From Podospora pseudocomata (Eukaryota > Ascomycota > Sordariomycetes > Sordariales > Podosporaceae): a stretch of 64,000 nt of DNA. This document shows positions 32,892 through 45,088 of the stretch, piece by piece. Numbering within the stretch: position 1 is the first letter of the stretch; each line of letters opens with the position of its first letter. The stretch is from assembly GCF_035222375.1 (NCBI RefSeq), contig NC_085889.1, positions 3,410,001 through 3,474,000 of the forward strand, read 5' to 3'. The notes beneath the pieces were generated by a model that was not told the origin of the DNA, searched no databases, and saw only the letters and a list, made by a program, of their open reading frames with translations. A program made the position numbers and the translations under genes.

Positions 32892-33713
32892 TCTGATTCT
32901 TGTGCTGAAGGATAAAGCCGCGCAGCCGCACTTCGTGATGCGGTCGGGATCGCATAGATTGAAATGCTAACAGCGGAGTGTAGGAATGCAGCTTTCTGGC
33001 TGAGAAAGGCCAACTGAGGCTGGCTCGTGGTGAATTTGGAAGTCGTTGTCTTTCTCTTTCAGTGGAGCCGAGATTATTGTTGCAGAGAAGAAAGGGAAAA
33101 GTGCCCGACGAGATTGTGGTCTGCGGGGAATGCTATTTGAACTCTAAGCACCACGCTTTCTCCAGAAAGCTATCTTAGGTGCCTGTCATCTTCCCCGCTT
33201 ACCGGAGGTGGTAAGGTGGTATAACAGGTATGCCCGAGCCTGATCTTAGTTTCTTTACAGACAACATGATGTCTTTGGTGATACGGTGTGGATGGTACAG
33301 AAGATATTGCAGAACAAGGGAAAACTCGGCTGAGAGAGTAGGTAACAGAACCTTGATTTGCTTTTGATGGTTGTCTGGCATCTTACTATGCGCCCACTAT
33401 CTTAAATTTCCTTCAGTAGAACCTACGAACCTCCTCTGTTAAACCGAGCTCAGCTCCAATGCAGAATAATTAGGTATGTAGCTGCCTTCTTCGGTATCTT
33501 ACACATTCACCTTGCGCGCAAGAACAAAGCACAAAAATACCTGGATTAATGCTTACACTCTTAATCAATGCTGCTAAAATACACAAAGATACATATGCCC
33601 CCTAATGCAAATACCTCTATGGAGGTACACAACAAGAAATCCACCCAAACTTCAGGAAACAACCAGCAATATCCAAAACAAAGAAGAAACTTCAAACTGC
33701 AAAATCTGATCAG
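32892..33713. other. AT-rich gene-free stretch
   Basis: Visibly AT-richer than the flanking housekeeping genes. No supportable ORF or RNA. It may be decayed sequence or the 3' flank of the NLR gene. Confidence 0.45.
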
Positions 33714-36700
33714 TTATTCACTATCCCCCAACCCTGACTCCCCACCCCCCTCGACATCATCCACACTCTCCAAACTCATCCTCGAGTCCCAGCTCCTCCT
33801 ACCCCTCTCACCTCTCACTGTCGTAGCAGGGCTTGAAGACCGGCTCCTGTTAGTATTCCCAAAAGAAACGATTTGCCCGTTGCCAACCCTAATTCCCGCT
33901 GCTGCTCTTGGTGGCGAAGTCGACAGTGGTAACGGCGTTCCCCTGCCTGTCCCACTCACAGCCCGATATCGTGAATCACTTCCTCGTGAGCTACTTGGAG
34001 GTGTAGGCGGCGGGGGGAAAGATGAGTTAGGCACTGGCATGACCAGAGCAGGGGAATTCCTTGGGATGGTAGGTGTAGCTGTCGTCAACTTTGGCGACGT
34101 AGAAGGAGTGGGCGAAGAGGCAACACTCAAATTTGACCGCCGAGGCGAGCCTTGTGGTCGAGAAGGGAGGTTGATGGAGGGATAGGAGAGTGACATCCTG
34201 TCATTAACGTGGTCCACCTCAGTCTCCCACCTTCTCACATTGATTGGTGGCGGTGGTCGAAAAGGCGAGGTGGTGTGCGCCGGGCTTGAGTTTGCTGATC
34301 GGGTACCCCTGTCTCCACTTCCCCTGAATATGGGCGCTGGCGGTCGGGCAATGGCTCGTTCTTGAGCGGGGGCTGACTTTGATAGGGAGGAGCGTGGTGA
34401 ACTTGACGGCGAAAGCAGTTTCTTCACCGTGGCCGCTGTCCAGGTCTTGGAGTCGGACAGCATTTTGCTGAGACCTGTGGAGAAATCCGACCCTAAGGCC
34501 TCGGAGTCGGGGGCTGGTGTCTTTTGGGCTTGTGGGAGGGAATAACTGTTGCGGCCCAGGAGAGTTAATGTTTTGGGTCGAGATGGGGCGGGGTCAGGAG
34601 GCGGGACGACAGACGGTAGAGGTGGTGTGGAGAGCTTGATCTTGTTGAGGGACTGTTCAGCGTCGCTTCTGGCTGTGAGATAGTCGCTTCTGGGGATGGG
34701 ACATCGTGACTGGGATGGACCACGTCTGGTTAGGAGGGAAGCCCGGGCGACTTCGTTGGTGAGCGCTACGCGTGCATTGGCGAGGACGGTTTTGTCGCGC
34801 CAGGAACTTGGCCTAGCATGGTCCTCAAAAGAGGGATTCTTGGTTTTCGCGAGGAAGCCGGCGGCATCGACGGTTGTTGTGGTTGAAGGCATGATGGTGG
34901 GTAACGGCGGGACCACTGTTGCTCTGTCCTCTTCGTCGCTGCTCGTTGGGTCCGGAAGGTTTATTTTTGGCATGTCGGGCATGGAAGCCATGCTGGGGTA
35001 TGGCGCCCCTTGATCTTCGTCGTCTTCCTCCAGCAGTTGGGTAACGGGAAATTCCATGGGGTTCATCTCCTCGAGTCCAGGGCTTCGCAACTCAGCTTCC
35101 CAGCTGTTCTGGCTCTCACCACTCTGGATAGTCCCGTCGCTCTGCGACTCTGTCCCACTACCATACCGGACGCGGTCGAAGACGCTGACAGGCTCCTCGT
35201 CATCGTCGTCCTCCGAGGCATGCTCACCACCCCGAACATTCACCTGCTCAATCTGCCAACGAATCCTTGCCAGCCTCTCTTCCAACTGTCCCCGTGCCTT
35301 GTCCATCCCATTCGGTTTTGGATATCTCCGGCTCTTCTCAAACCTCTTGACATTCTTCAACAGCTTCTCGCCATGGACGCAATACCTCCGATAGTCATCC
35401 GGCAGCCTCCCAATCTTTCTCCTCCTTCCCCCATCAAACCCACCGTGCCCCTCGTACCCGCAGTTAATCCTCCAGTCAGCCTCATCATAACTCTTACACC
35501 AGATCGCTGTAGACCTCTCCAGCCAAAAATGCGCCTCCCTCCTCTGATGCAAGCTCTCCATAAAGAAAGCCTGAACCACGCTGTGAATCCTGAGAATGTC
35601 CAAACTCGGCTCACCACTACCACTCTGCCGCGAGGAGCTTCTTCCCCCCGTACTTCCCCCCGAACTCTCCACATAGAACTCTCCCGCAACCTCATTCCTC
35701 TCCACCAACCCAAACGCAATCAGCACCCTCATCGTATTCCCCAAACTCGGCGCACCCCCCCTCACCCTATCCCTCGTCTTCACCGGCGTAACCTTATCCC
35801 CCAACGCCCCCATCCCAATCCCCAACCCCACCATCTCCACCGGAACATGCTGATCCCAAAAACACAACAAACTAATCAAATTCAAGCTCGCGTTCTCCCC
35901 TCTCGTCTCCAACTGCCTCACCACCGCCTGGTAAGCCTGCAACCCCCCCAGCCCATTCCTCCCGCTCTTGAAACTAGCCAGGTACCGCCCCACCGGCTCT
36001 CTCGTAGCCTTGATATGCTGCGCCGCTACGTGAATCATCAGCGGCAGCCTTCCCATGGCATTCACCAACTCCAACCCCAAAGCCAACTCCTCCTGGCTAA
36101 AAGGCGGTTTGCGTTCCATTTCCAAAAGCAGCAGCTCCCTCGCCTGATCAGGCGTCAACAACCCCAGGTGAATAACCTGCGGATTATCCCACCTCGGCTC
36201 TGACGCCACCGCTCTTTCAGTGCTAGTATAAATCAGCGAGGTGTTCCTCCCGTCAGGTATGAAATCCCCCAGCCCGTCCATATCGAACTGGACACCGTCA
36301 AAGACCATCAGCCAGTCACGTCTGTTTGACAGCCAGGCCTTGACTGCCGAGACAACCTCCCTTGTAGTTGTATTCAGGGAGACAAGGGAGTTGGTCTTGG
36401 CTATCCGCCAAAACATCTGTTCAATCTCTTGCTTTGATTTGGCGCGTATCCAGAAGATGCCACCGGGGTAGTCGAGGAGGTGGGTAAAGACATATTGGCG
36501 GGCGAGGTGGGTTTTGCCTCCGCCAGGGAGGCACGAGATGAGGACAGCGGAGGTTCCCTCTGAGCGGCGTTTCCGGTCTTGGAGCATCTCGTGGAGGCCG
36601 CGGAGCTCATCGGTGCGGCCGAGGAAGAAGCTGTTGGGGCGGAAGGGGTCGGGGTGAATGAAGAGGGGTTCCTCCGAGGGTGGTAGTTGCTGAGGAGGTA

Positions 36701-38223
36701 AGGGTTGGGTTGGTGTAATAGCTGATGTTGGTGATGACGGTTCGGGTTCGTGGTCGTGGTCGGAGTGGATGGACTCGATCATCACGGCTGGGGAGGAAGA
36801 CAAGGAGGTTATCGACTCGACGAGGGAGGGTCGGGGGCGATGACGGAGGGAGACTAGTTCATTATTGTTGCCTGCTTCAGAGGCAGAAAACTATCAGCCG
36901 TTACTCAACACTTGATGATGAAACCAAAAGACACTTCTCCTGTCCCCTTTTGTTCGGACCCTAGCAGCGTTCAGGGGTCATATGGATAAGGCAACTGCCG
37001 TCCACAAACACAACCATACCCGGACGGACCAGGCGATGACCTACCAATTCCCTGCTGATGCGCACCCGAAGCCAGCATATTTTCCTATCGAAACCGTCAG
37101 TACATCTGATGGACACAAGGGCGCAGCAGAAAACTCACATAAGTCCTCGCCCTCTCAAAATTCTCCAAGCTCGCCCTCAACTGCCTATCCTTCTCCTCCA
37201 ACAACCACCTCGGCGGAATCAAATTCACCCCATCCGCCACCCACTGCCTTAAAGTCGTGCTCACATTCCTCCACCCCGGCGCATTCTCCCCCTCAAACTT
37301 GCACATCCCCGAATGGTCCTTCTCAATCCCATAATACGTCACCCCCGGCAGCTGAGGCCCCGCGCTCGCAGCATCAACAACCAAGATCTTGCTCCCCTTG
37401 ACATCACTAGTATGCCCCTCATGCACCATCTGGATCCTAAACCGTTGATACACATCCAAAAAATGGGAATTAATCTCCTGCAACCCCTCGTTATCCTTCT
37501 TCAGCGCCTTGAGCAGCACACTCTGCGTTTCAAACAACTTTCTCGGGATCGCCACCTCGCTCATCGCCTGGAGAACCCGTCCCCATATTGCGATGTCGGA
37601 GCCGTTATGTGGTGTCCCCAGGAAGATGATACCGTATGTGCTGACAAAAACGGATCTGAAATCCTCCTGGTGATGGGCTCTCACATCATTGGAGTAGAGC
37701 AACGCCCTCTTGACCAGTATGCCCCCTAGACTATGGGCGACCCAGATGATGGGGTTACGTTCCGTCCCGTCGGCCTTGCGGTGGTGAGTCAAAGAGGTGA
37801 TGAGTGACTGAGCGTGCTGGTGGATGAAGTTATCTGACGGGGATCGGTTAGGCGTTTTGCGGGAGGAGTACACATCGGCGTTGTACCCATAGACGAGGAT
37901 ATTAGCATGTTGGTCTTTGAGTGCGGCAGGCAAGAGGTCGACGGGCCAGTAGACGCCATTTTCGCGCGAGGTCCAAGTCTTGAGGGGGTCGCCGTTGAGG
38001 CCGTGGACGAGGACGATGTCTGCTTTTGCGAGCGGGTGGGCGTAGACAGTTGTGAACTCGTAGCGGGAGGGGGGCAGGGTGATTTTGCCTTCGAGTTGGT
38101 CCTAAATGGTGGTTAGTGACGGGTTGAAAGGGGTCTTTGCTGAGAACGGCCCCGGTCCGTGAGGCAGGTGTGGTCTACCTGTCCGCGCCGCTTGTCGACA
38201 ACACTGAAGACAGGATAGAACAT
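33714..38223 (-). CDS. NLR-type STAND protein: alpha/beta hydrolase (SesB-like) + NB-ARC
   Basis: Exons are 38223-38179, 38101-37139, 37084-37045 and 36871-33714, giving 1401 residues. The 40-nt third exon is inferred because it alone keeps frame between ERARTY and NNNELVSLRHR. The N-terminal hydrolase shows VHGLNGDPLKTW near 40, NILVYGYNADV, the nucleophile elbow AHSLGG near 135 and FLGTPHNGSD. The nucleotide-binding domain shows FFLGRTDELRGLHEMLQDRK, a P-loop CLPGGGKTHLARQY near 460, and a Walker B-like WLMVFDG. A conserved-looking helical part (RIHSVVQAFFMESLH) follows. The last 500 residues are Ser/Pro-rich and disordered, with no ankyrin, TPR or WD repeats. Such proteins are candidates for fungal non-self recognition and regulated cell death; that role is inferred. 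Start ATG 38223 is preferred; an upstream alternative via 38437 exists. Confidence 0.88.
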
Positions 38224-39947
38224 GATGATATGTAAGCACTCACCATTCTTTCTTGCTTTTTGTGGAGAGCCGTTCGACGGACAGGAATGAGATGAAAGAA
38301 AAATGAGAGTTGACCATTAGTTCCTCCTTGGCATCCACGACGACAAGGAGAAAACTACTGGATGTGAAAGCCGTGATCAAAGCGAATGAGTAAAAGAAAG
38401 TCTTATACCATGAGTTTGCCTGGTTACTATGCAACAAGCCACCAGCAAAAAAAGGTGACCAAGGCTCAGTCTTGTATAGAAACCACTACCGATCCGGTTT
38501 TCCAGATCATCAGAAACATAGACACAATAGTCGGTCGTGTGCGACATGATTCAGTCTTTACTTACACGCCCGCTCACCTTCGGGCGAGAAGTAGGATGGA
38601 AAAGCAGCACATCACCCATCACAGTCATCAGCGGACCTCAACACACGAGCGCCTACAGTGCCCATTGTTTTGCCCCATTGAGGCAGCTGGGCAAGACAAA
38701 ATGCGACGGAGCAAGGTTGGAAAAAGAGAGCAACTGTCACGAGCCCAGGTGGTTTGAGTGACCATCTGGCAGTGACCACCTGAGCATGTGCAGTGGTTGG
38801 TTGGAGTAAGTAGTTGGGGTAGCGTTCAACCTGTTTCATTTGACCGGCACAGAAACAACTCGACCAAAGGGACCTTGAAGGAACGGTCCGTCGGCTGTTG
38901 GCTCAAGATTGTTGCAGTTTGAGTGTATGCTATTGGCTTTGTCTTGCTCGAGTCCGTGATGTAGCTGTGACCTGAAGCCTTCTCAGAAGTTTGCGAGGTA
39001 CTGCGCACAAGCACACATCCCAAGGCTGTCCGGCTCAAGGCTGTGTGCCACATTCGGGACCGGTCCCCGCCTTGGCTTTCTGTGACTTTGGAGTGACCGG
39101 CAGTTGAGCGCATGGGGGTGGGTTGCATCTGGGGCTGGGCTGCCTATCAAAGATGACTGTTCAGATGCGAGTGTTGCGCGTGGCGGGCAAAGGCTAACGT
39201 CAGACTTGTGGAACATGACGGTTTGTATAAACGACAATACTTCAAAAACCTGACATTGAGAAAGCTAATAGTGCGAGCAAGAAAACGCACGTAAAAAGCA
39301 TGGAATACTGTCTCGGGAAGTCTGTCCGCGAATCGAGTTCCGTTAAGCACATCGAATTCGCCAGGTCTGGTCGTTTTTAAACAAAAGATAGACCTCTTGC
39401 TAGCTGGCGAGAGTGACCCTGATGGGAGAACTAATGGCCGTTAAATTGGAGAAGGATAGACTCTGAGCGATAGCCCTTGTCTAGCCGGGACGAGGCAGGG
39501 TGACACCAAGGGCTTGACGGTGCTGTTCTGCTCTACCAGCGTCCCATGGAGAACTGCATGTTCGGCCGTTCCTGGTGATGACTATCACATATGGGCGCTC
39601 CAGCTGACCCTGGAGAAAACCGGCCGTATTGATGAGAGGATACAACTACGAGCAGGGAATGCTCAAAGGTGCCATGCAGTCGGACAATAGTTGACAAGCA
39701 ACGTTCGGTACAACCTCTAGAATGTTCATGTGGGACAACGCCAGCTGCGCTAAACTCTAATTCGAGAACAGTGAGCTTGTCAGATCAACAGGTGGGGTGT
39801 GAACAGAGACCGCGCTTGTGGCGCAAACCACGATACGAGTGTTTGTAAGACAACTGGACGTGGTGAGGTTACCACGGGCTTCTTCGGTTCGAGATGACCC
39901 CCACGATCTTGGGTGTCAAACTGTCTGGGTGGTGCAATCGATGGTCG
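38224..39947. other. 1.7-kb gene-free stretch
   Basis: It separates the start of the NLR gene from the 3' end of the FHA gene. ORFs of 60-120 codons overlap in several frames without motifs. No tRNA-like cloverleaf was found. Confidence 0.45.
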
Positions 39948-40958
39948 TTATGCCCTTGGCGCAAGCATGAGAACGTATTCCCTGGTGCTGGAGCCGAACT
40001 GAACCATGTCCTTATTCCGTAGCTCCAAATAGCGACTCTCTGGGATCTTGTCGCCGTTGAGCATGGTGCCATTGGCGCTCTCGAGGTCTATCAGGTATGG
40101 TTTCACCCGGCCAATCTTGTCGCCAAACTCGTTCCGCTTCTCGGCGTATCGGAACTGAATAACGGCATGCTGCTTGCTGATGCTTGGATGTTCGGCAAGA
40201 AGATCGACAACGGCTTGCTCCCTCCCAACTAGCCAGCAGCTGCGACTGCCAAGATCGATAGTATCAACAATCTCTTCGCCCTTGAAAACAAACAGCTTCC
40301 ACTCGTCGCGTGGTGAAGGTTTCCGTGCCTCTGCTGGTTCATGGTATTTTAGGGTGATGGTCGTTCCGTCCGCTTGGGTCACCGAGTTGGAAGCAGCAGC
40401 CAGGGCGCCCGAGTTGCCGAAGTTGGGCTTTTCCTTGGGCTTCTCAGGCTCGCCGCCGTTACTGACTGCAAAAGAGTCATCCTGGGAGGGCAAGGGGCCA
40501 CGATGTTTGACAAGATTTCGCTGGCTATCCGACCTTGCCTCGCGCGGCGCGCTCGGCCGTGAGGGTGAATGTCGACCCTCTGAACTACGATGGCGCCTCC
40601 GACGTTCTCTGCCGCTATTACCCGAGTCGCCATCGTCGCGTGGCTTCCTGCTGTCTCGTTCCGCACTCCTGTCCCTGTGGCTGCGGTGATCTCGGTCCCG
40701 ATCTCTGTGGCCATCCCTTTCCCTTCTCCTTTCCCTGTCTCTATCTCTGTCTCTTGAGCGATCCCGACCTGTTGGCGACCTTGAGCGCCGTCTATGTCCG
40801 CGCTCGCGAGATCGTGTTCGGTAGCTGCTGCCTCTCTCTGTGTCTTCTTCCCGATGCTTACTTTTGCGGCCTTCGGCGCCGTCTCTTGGCTCCCTGTTCC
40901 TGTCGTGCTTTGTCGAACGCGACCTGTGGCTATCTTGTCTTGGAGAGTGGTCGCCCAT
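39948..40958 (-). CDS. FHA-domain protein, Pml1/SNIP1 orthologue (RES complex)
   Basis: A single exon of 336 residues. The N-terminal 150 residues are Arg/Ser/Asp/Glu-rich with RD/RE/RS dipeptides (RDRSRDRDRDRERRRERDG), as in splicing factors. The C-terminal FHA domain begins near LFVFKGEEIVDTIDL and shows WLVGREQAVVDLL, HPSISKQHAVIQFR, DLESANGTMLNGDKI and YLELRNKDMVQFGSSTREY, with the phosphothreonine-binding G-R, S-x-x-H and N-G residues in place. This architecture is that of human SNIP1 and yeast Pml1, a subunit of the RES pre-mRNA retention and splicing complex with Bud13 and Snu17. It should act in the nucleus. The ATG at 40958 precedes MGDHSPRQDSHRSRS. Confidence 0.92.
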   Translation of the reverse strand: MGDHSPRQDSHRSRSTKHDRNREPRDGAEGRKSKHREEDTERGSSYRTRSRERGHRRRSRSPTGRDRSRDRDRDRERRRERDGHRDRDRDHRSHRDRSAERDSRKPRDDGDSGNSGRERRRRHRSSEGRHSPSRPSAPREARSDSQRNLVKHRGPLPSQDDSFAVSNGGEPEKPKEKPNFGNSGALAAASNSVTQADGTTITLKYHEPAEARKPSPRDEWKLFVFKGEEIVDTIDLGSRSCWLVGREQAVVDLLAEHPSISKQHAVIQFRYAEKRNEFGDKIGRVKPYLIDLESANGTMLNGDKIPESRYLELRNKDMVQFGSSTREYVLMLAPRA

Positions 40959-41878
40959 TGTTACTGATTTTGAACCCTAACCCAAAAAAGTCGAAGTGAA
41001 TGGTTTTTCTGTGTGTTGATTCAAAGGGCAGGTTCAAAGGGTCGATAACAGCAATTGCTGGAGGTGAATGCGCGACGCCTTTCATTCAGTGGGGCTTCCA
41101 GCAGCCAGCTCGCAGGGGGCCCGCAGCCTGGGCGTTGTGGGGGCAGCCTGTGCAGGGGCCTTCCAAAAGGCAGCCCACGCTCACAGAGGGATCACCGAAT
41201 GACTCCAGCCTTACATAATCCGTCCCTGGCCCACCTGGCTGGAGCCTAGCTGCTCTTGGTCTCTCCCACCTTCCGACTGCTCACTGTTCACTGCTCACTG
41301 CTGACTGTTGTTCGCCTGACCACTGCCAACTCCACCCTCTGTCATCAGCCCGACCCTCGGATGCCTTCATAGCATCACATCCTCTTGCTCTTTCTGTCCT
41401 CTTCAACCATAAACCACATTCTCAGTGTCCTGCACCTGTCATTTTAGCTCCCGGTTGCCCAGCACCCTCCGAACCAAGGAACCTGCGCATACTCTCGGTC
41501 GCTAAGTGACGAGTAACAAGCCCAGCAGCCAGCCAGTCACCCACCGGCCGCCGTGTCTTCGATCCGTTCTACGTACGGTGCTATTGTTATCAAATCAAGA
41601 ACAACGGGAGACATTCCTCTCGTCTGATTACCCACCGCTCTTATAAGCCATCGTTTCCCGTCATCCTCCCACTCACCCATCGACCTTCTTCGCCTCGGGT
41701 GGCGTTACCGACACTGCCCCATCCTCTTATATAAGCCGGCACCATTCCCGCCACAAGAAAGCGGAAAGCCGCTGAGGCGACGATTTCCTCTGGAAATATC
41801 ACGGCTCCTAACAAGAGGGTTCTCGCTTCAGCTGGCCCAGATACCGCTCCTCCCACTCCCGTCACCACATCCTCCAAC
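40959..41878. promoter_or_regulatory. Shared upstream region of FHA and RBR ligase genes
   Basis: 920 bases between divergent starts. The part nearer 41879 is pyrimidine-rich. The ligase frame is open for about 45 codons upstream of its first ATG (TRKRKAAEATISS...), but a TAA closes it near 41730 and no ATG occurs, so this is treated as leader. Confidence 0.5.
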
Positions 41879-43595
41879 ATGGACACTGACGACGAGTTCA
41901 TGTCTACTGTCTCTAGTGAGGATGATATGCTCCCGGATGACAGCGACAATGACATCTCTGGTGATGATGGTAAGTAACCCGCCTTGCGCCTACTCTCCCG
42001 ATTAAGCACTGACACACAGCCTTGCATAGACTTCGGATTCGACGACGAGCCAGATCCGGATCTCGGCATCCAGCAAGACATAGGCCAGAATAAGAGAGCG
42101 CCTTACGATGTCAGCTTCAGGGTCTACGAGCCGCAGGACATACAACAGCAGCAAGACGTTCTAATCGACGAAGTAAACATGATTTTAAACATCTCAAAAG
42201 AGGAATCGGCAATTCTATTGCGGCACTTCAGGTGGAACAAAGAGCGTCTCTTGGAGCAGTACATGGACCACCGGGAGAAGGCTCTTGAGGCTGCTGGTCT
42301 CTCCCAAACGACATCGGGTCCACCAAAGCTGGAAGTGATACCCGGGTTCTGCTGCGATATCTGCTGCGAGGATGAGGAAGGCCTACAATCGTTTGCCTTG
42401 AAGTGCGGCCACCGCTTCTGCGTCGACTGTTACCGCCATTATCTGGGTCAAAAGATCCGAGAGGAAGGCGAGGCTGCGCGCATCCAGTGTCCTGCCGAGG
42501 GTTGTAACATCATCATCGATGCTAGATCATTGGACCTGCTCGTAACCGCCGAGCTGACGGAACGATACCACAAACTGCTCAACCGCACCTATGTCGAAGA
42601 CAAGGAAACGCTAAAGTGGTGTCCCGCCCCTGACTGCCAGAACGCCATCGAGTGTGGCATCAAGAAGAAGGACCTGACGAGGATCGTGCCCACAGTCGCT
42701 TGCTCGTGCAGCCATCGGTTTTGCTTTGGGTGCATCCTGAACGATCACCAACCTGCCCCTTGCGAGTTGGTAAAGAAGTGGCTCAAAAAATGTGCCGATG
42801 ACAGCGAGACGGCGAATTGGATTTCGGCCAACACCAAGGAGTGTCCCAAATGCAATAGCACCATCGAAAAAAACGGAGGTTGCAACCACATGACGTGTCG
42901 TAAGTGCAAGCATGAGTTTTGTTGGATGTGCATGGGTCTGTGGTCGGAGCATGGGACGAGCTGGTACAATTGCAACAGGTTTGAGGAAAAGAGCGGGACG
43001 GATGCCCGTGATGCCCAGGCCAAATCCAGGGTCTCTCTGGAGCGTTATCTCCATTACTACAACCGCTACGCCAACCACGAACAGTCTGCCCGCCTGGACA
43101 AGGACCTTTTTGCGAAGACGGAGAAGAAGATGGTTCAGCTGCAAAAGGAATCGGGCATGTCGTGGATCGAGGTTCAGTATCTCAGCGCAGCCTCGATGGC
43201 ACTGCAGACCTGCCGACAGACGCTCATGTGGACGTACGCTTTTGCCTTTTATCTTGCCAGGAACAACTTGACAACGATTTTTGAGGACAATCAAAAGGAC
43301 TTGGAGTTGGCGGTCGAGTCTCTTTCCGAGATGTTTGAGAAGCCCGTAACTGAGCTTGCGGATAGCAGGCTCAAGGTGGACATCATGGACAAGACATCCT
43401 ACTGCAACAAGCGGCGGATCATCTTGCTTGACGACACGGCCCGGAATTTGTCAGAAGGTTTGTCTCGGCCCTACTTACCTACCTATGCCCGTCGCATAGT
43501 GTCAAAGTTAACAACAATGTGTGTTAGGGAAATGGATCTTCAATGTGGAATTCAGCAATCCGACGCCAATCAGCGGGCCAAGCTCCCGTAAGTAG
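41879..43595 (+). CDS. Ariadne-type RBR E3 ubiquitin ligase
   Basis: Exons are 41879-41969, 42030-43457 and 43528-43595, giving 528 residues. The acidic N-terminus (MDTDDEFMSTVSSEDDM) is typical of ARI1/HHARI. A UBA-like segment (INISKEESAILLRHFRWNKE type) lies near 55-100. RING1 starts at CCDICCEDEEG near 137 and includes CGHRFCVDCYRHY. The IBR follows (CPAPDCQNAIEC; CSCSHRFCFGC). RING2 near 300 reads KECPKCNSTIEKNGGCNHM, where the cysteine of GGCNHMTC is the expected catalytic residue that accepts ubiquitin from the E2. The Ariadne autoinhibitory domain fills the rest (YLHYYNRYANHEQSARL). The last intron joins SEG to KWIFNVEFSNP. The protein should act with a UbcH7-like E2, and with neddylated cullins by analogy to HHARI. 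Confidence 0.95.
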
Positions 43596-45088
43596 GAGTC
43601 ACCCGTGGAGATACCCAGAGAGTCACGCATGGAAACACCAGAGACACCAGAGAGGCCCGACAACTTTTGGGACTTCATTGCGATATCCGACGACGACTTT
43701 TCAGCACTTTGTGATTGAGTGGATGAGAATCTAGACCCGGCATTCAGTATGGCCGTGCGCTACTCTTGCTGCCTTTATTTCGCAATTCTGTTTTCTGTTC
43801 CTTTCAGCGGCTCGTGGTGGCGTAGCCCAGGTGGGCGGTATGGGCTTTTACGGGGCTTCGGGGTTTATTAGTGTTTGCCTTCAGCGTCGGACGATATCTT
43901 TTTGACCATGCGTGAGCCATCGAGAACGGTCTTTTTGGCGGGCATGGGTTAGGAACACATTGGTGGGAGTTTAACATTGCTTTGGGAAGGGAGCTAGGTC
44001 TCAAGCTTCTTGTCTGTTTTGGTATTAGAGGGAAGGGGTAATGCGCATTATCGGGAAACATGGAGGAAAGGGGAGGGGGAAATCATTATATGGACTTTTT
44101 AGTTATCGGCTCTTATTTTGTTGACTCCCTTTTTACTCATGAAGAAATTCAAGCGACGAGCTATAGCCATAGAATCAAGGCTCAAGGTCGAGCGAGACGA
44201 TTAGTACATTTTAACACATCACTTCTCTACAAGTCGTCATGCGGACGTGGTGGCCGGTCGTCGTGATTGTGCCCCGCCTTGTGATGTCTTTTTGTCTTGG
44301 CTTGGTTCCCGTAGATGGCAGTTCGTGTGGGGTAGAAGTGGCCCCGGAGGCTGAACCGGCATCTAGCATCTGGGGTTTGGGATGGAAGGGATCCACAGCG
44401 CCGAGTTTCGGTCCATTTTTTTAGGTGATGCGCCGGGGAGCTGGTGAGACTGTTCGTTTTGTCTAGAAGAGCAAATAGATAATAAAAGGGAGCATATGCT
44501 CAAAGTGATTAGAGTTCCAAAGACCGAGAGTATAGCTACGTGAGAGAGCATAGATTGAAACAGCCAGGCGGCCTTAAACAATTACCCGCAGCTGCATATA
44601 TATGCAACCTTGATGAACCACCCACCACCCCCGCGTAAAGACTTTGGCCGACGGTTTCCGGGTCAGGGTTAATTCTCAACCCTCTGCCGAACAGCCTTTC
44701 CGAGGGGCGGAGACATGCCGGGGAAGCAGGGACCACGGCTACTGGCGTCGGCCATTGACGGGATTCGTAGGTAATGAACCCATTCGTTGGAAGTTCGCGC
44801 GCACGAAGGAAATGGGCCCGCGGCTCTCCGATGACTTGAGTTTACGTAGGCGCTTGTAGTAGGCTATGTTTTCTTTTGAGTCGTTCATTTTCCCATTTTC
44901 TCTCTTCTTTTTTCTCCTCTCTCCTTCTTCATATCCTGAGTTTTGGGTTACAAAGTTATAACAGTTACTCCTCCCCCACATCTTGTGACTGTTGTACCTC
45001 AACGGCTTGTGGCTTTTATCCCACATTATACCCGCTCTCTCTTAACTCCGAACTCACACTCTCATCGTGAAGTGAAAGAGCCGTCAAG
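43596..45088. other. 1.5-kb gene-free stretch
   Basis: The 3' flank of the ligase and promoter of the CoA-transferase gene. Short overlapping frames only. The last 200 bases are pyrimidine-rich leader sequence. Confidence 0.45.
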
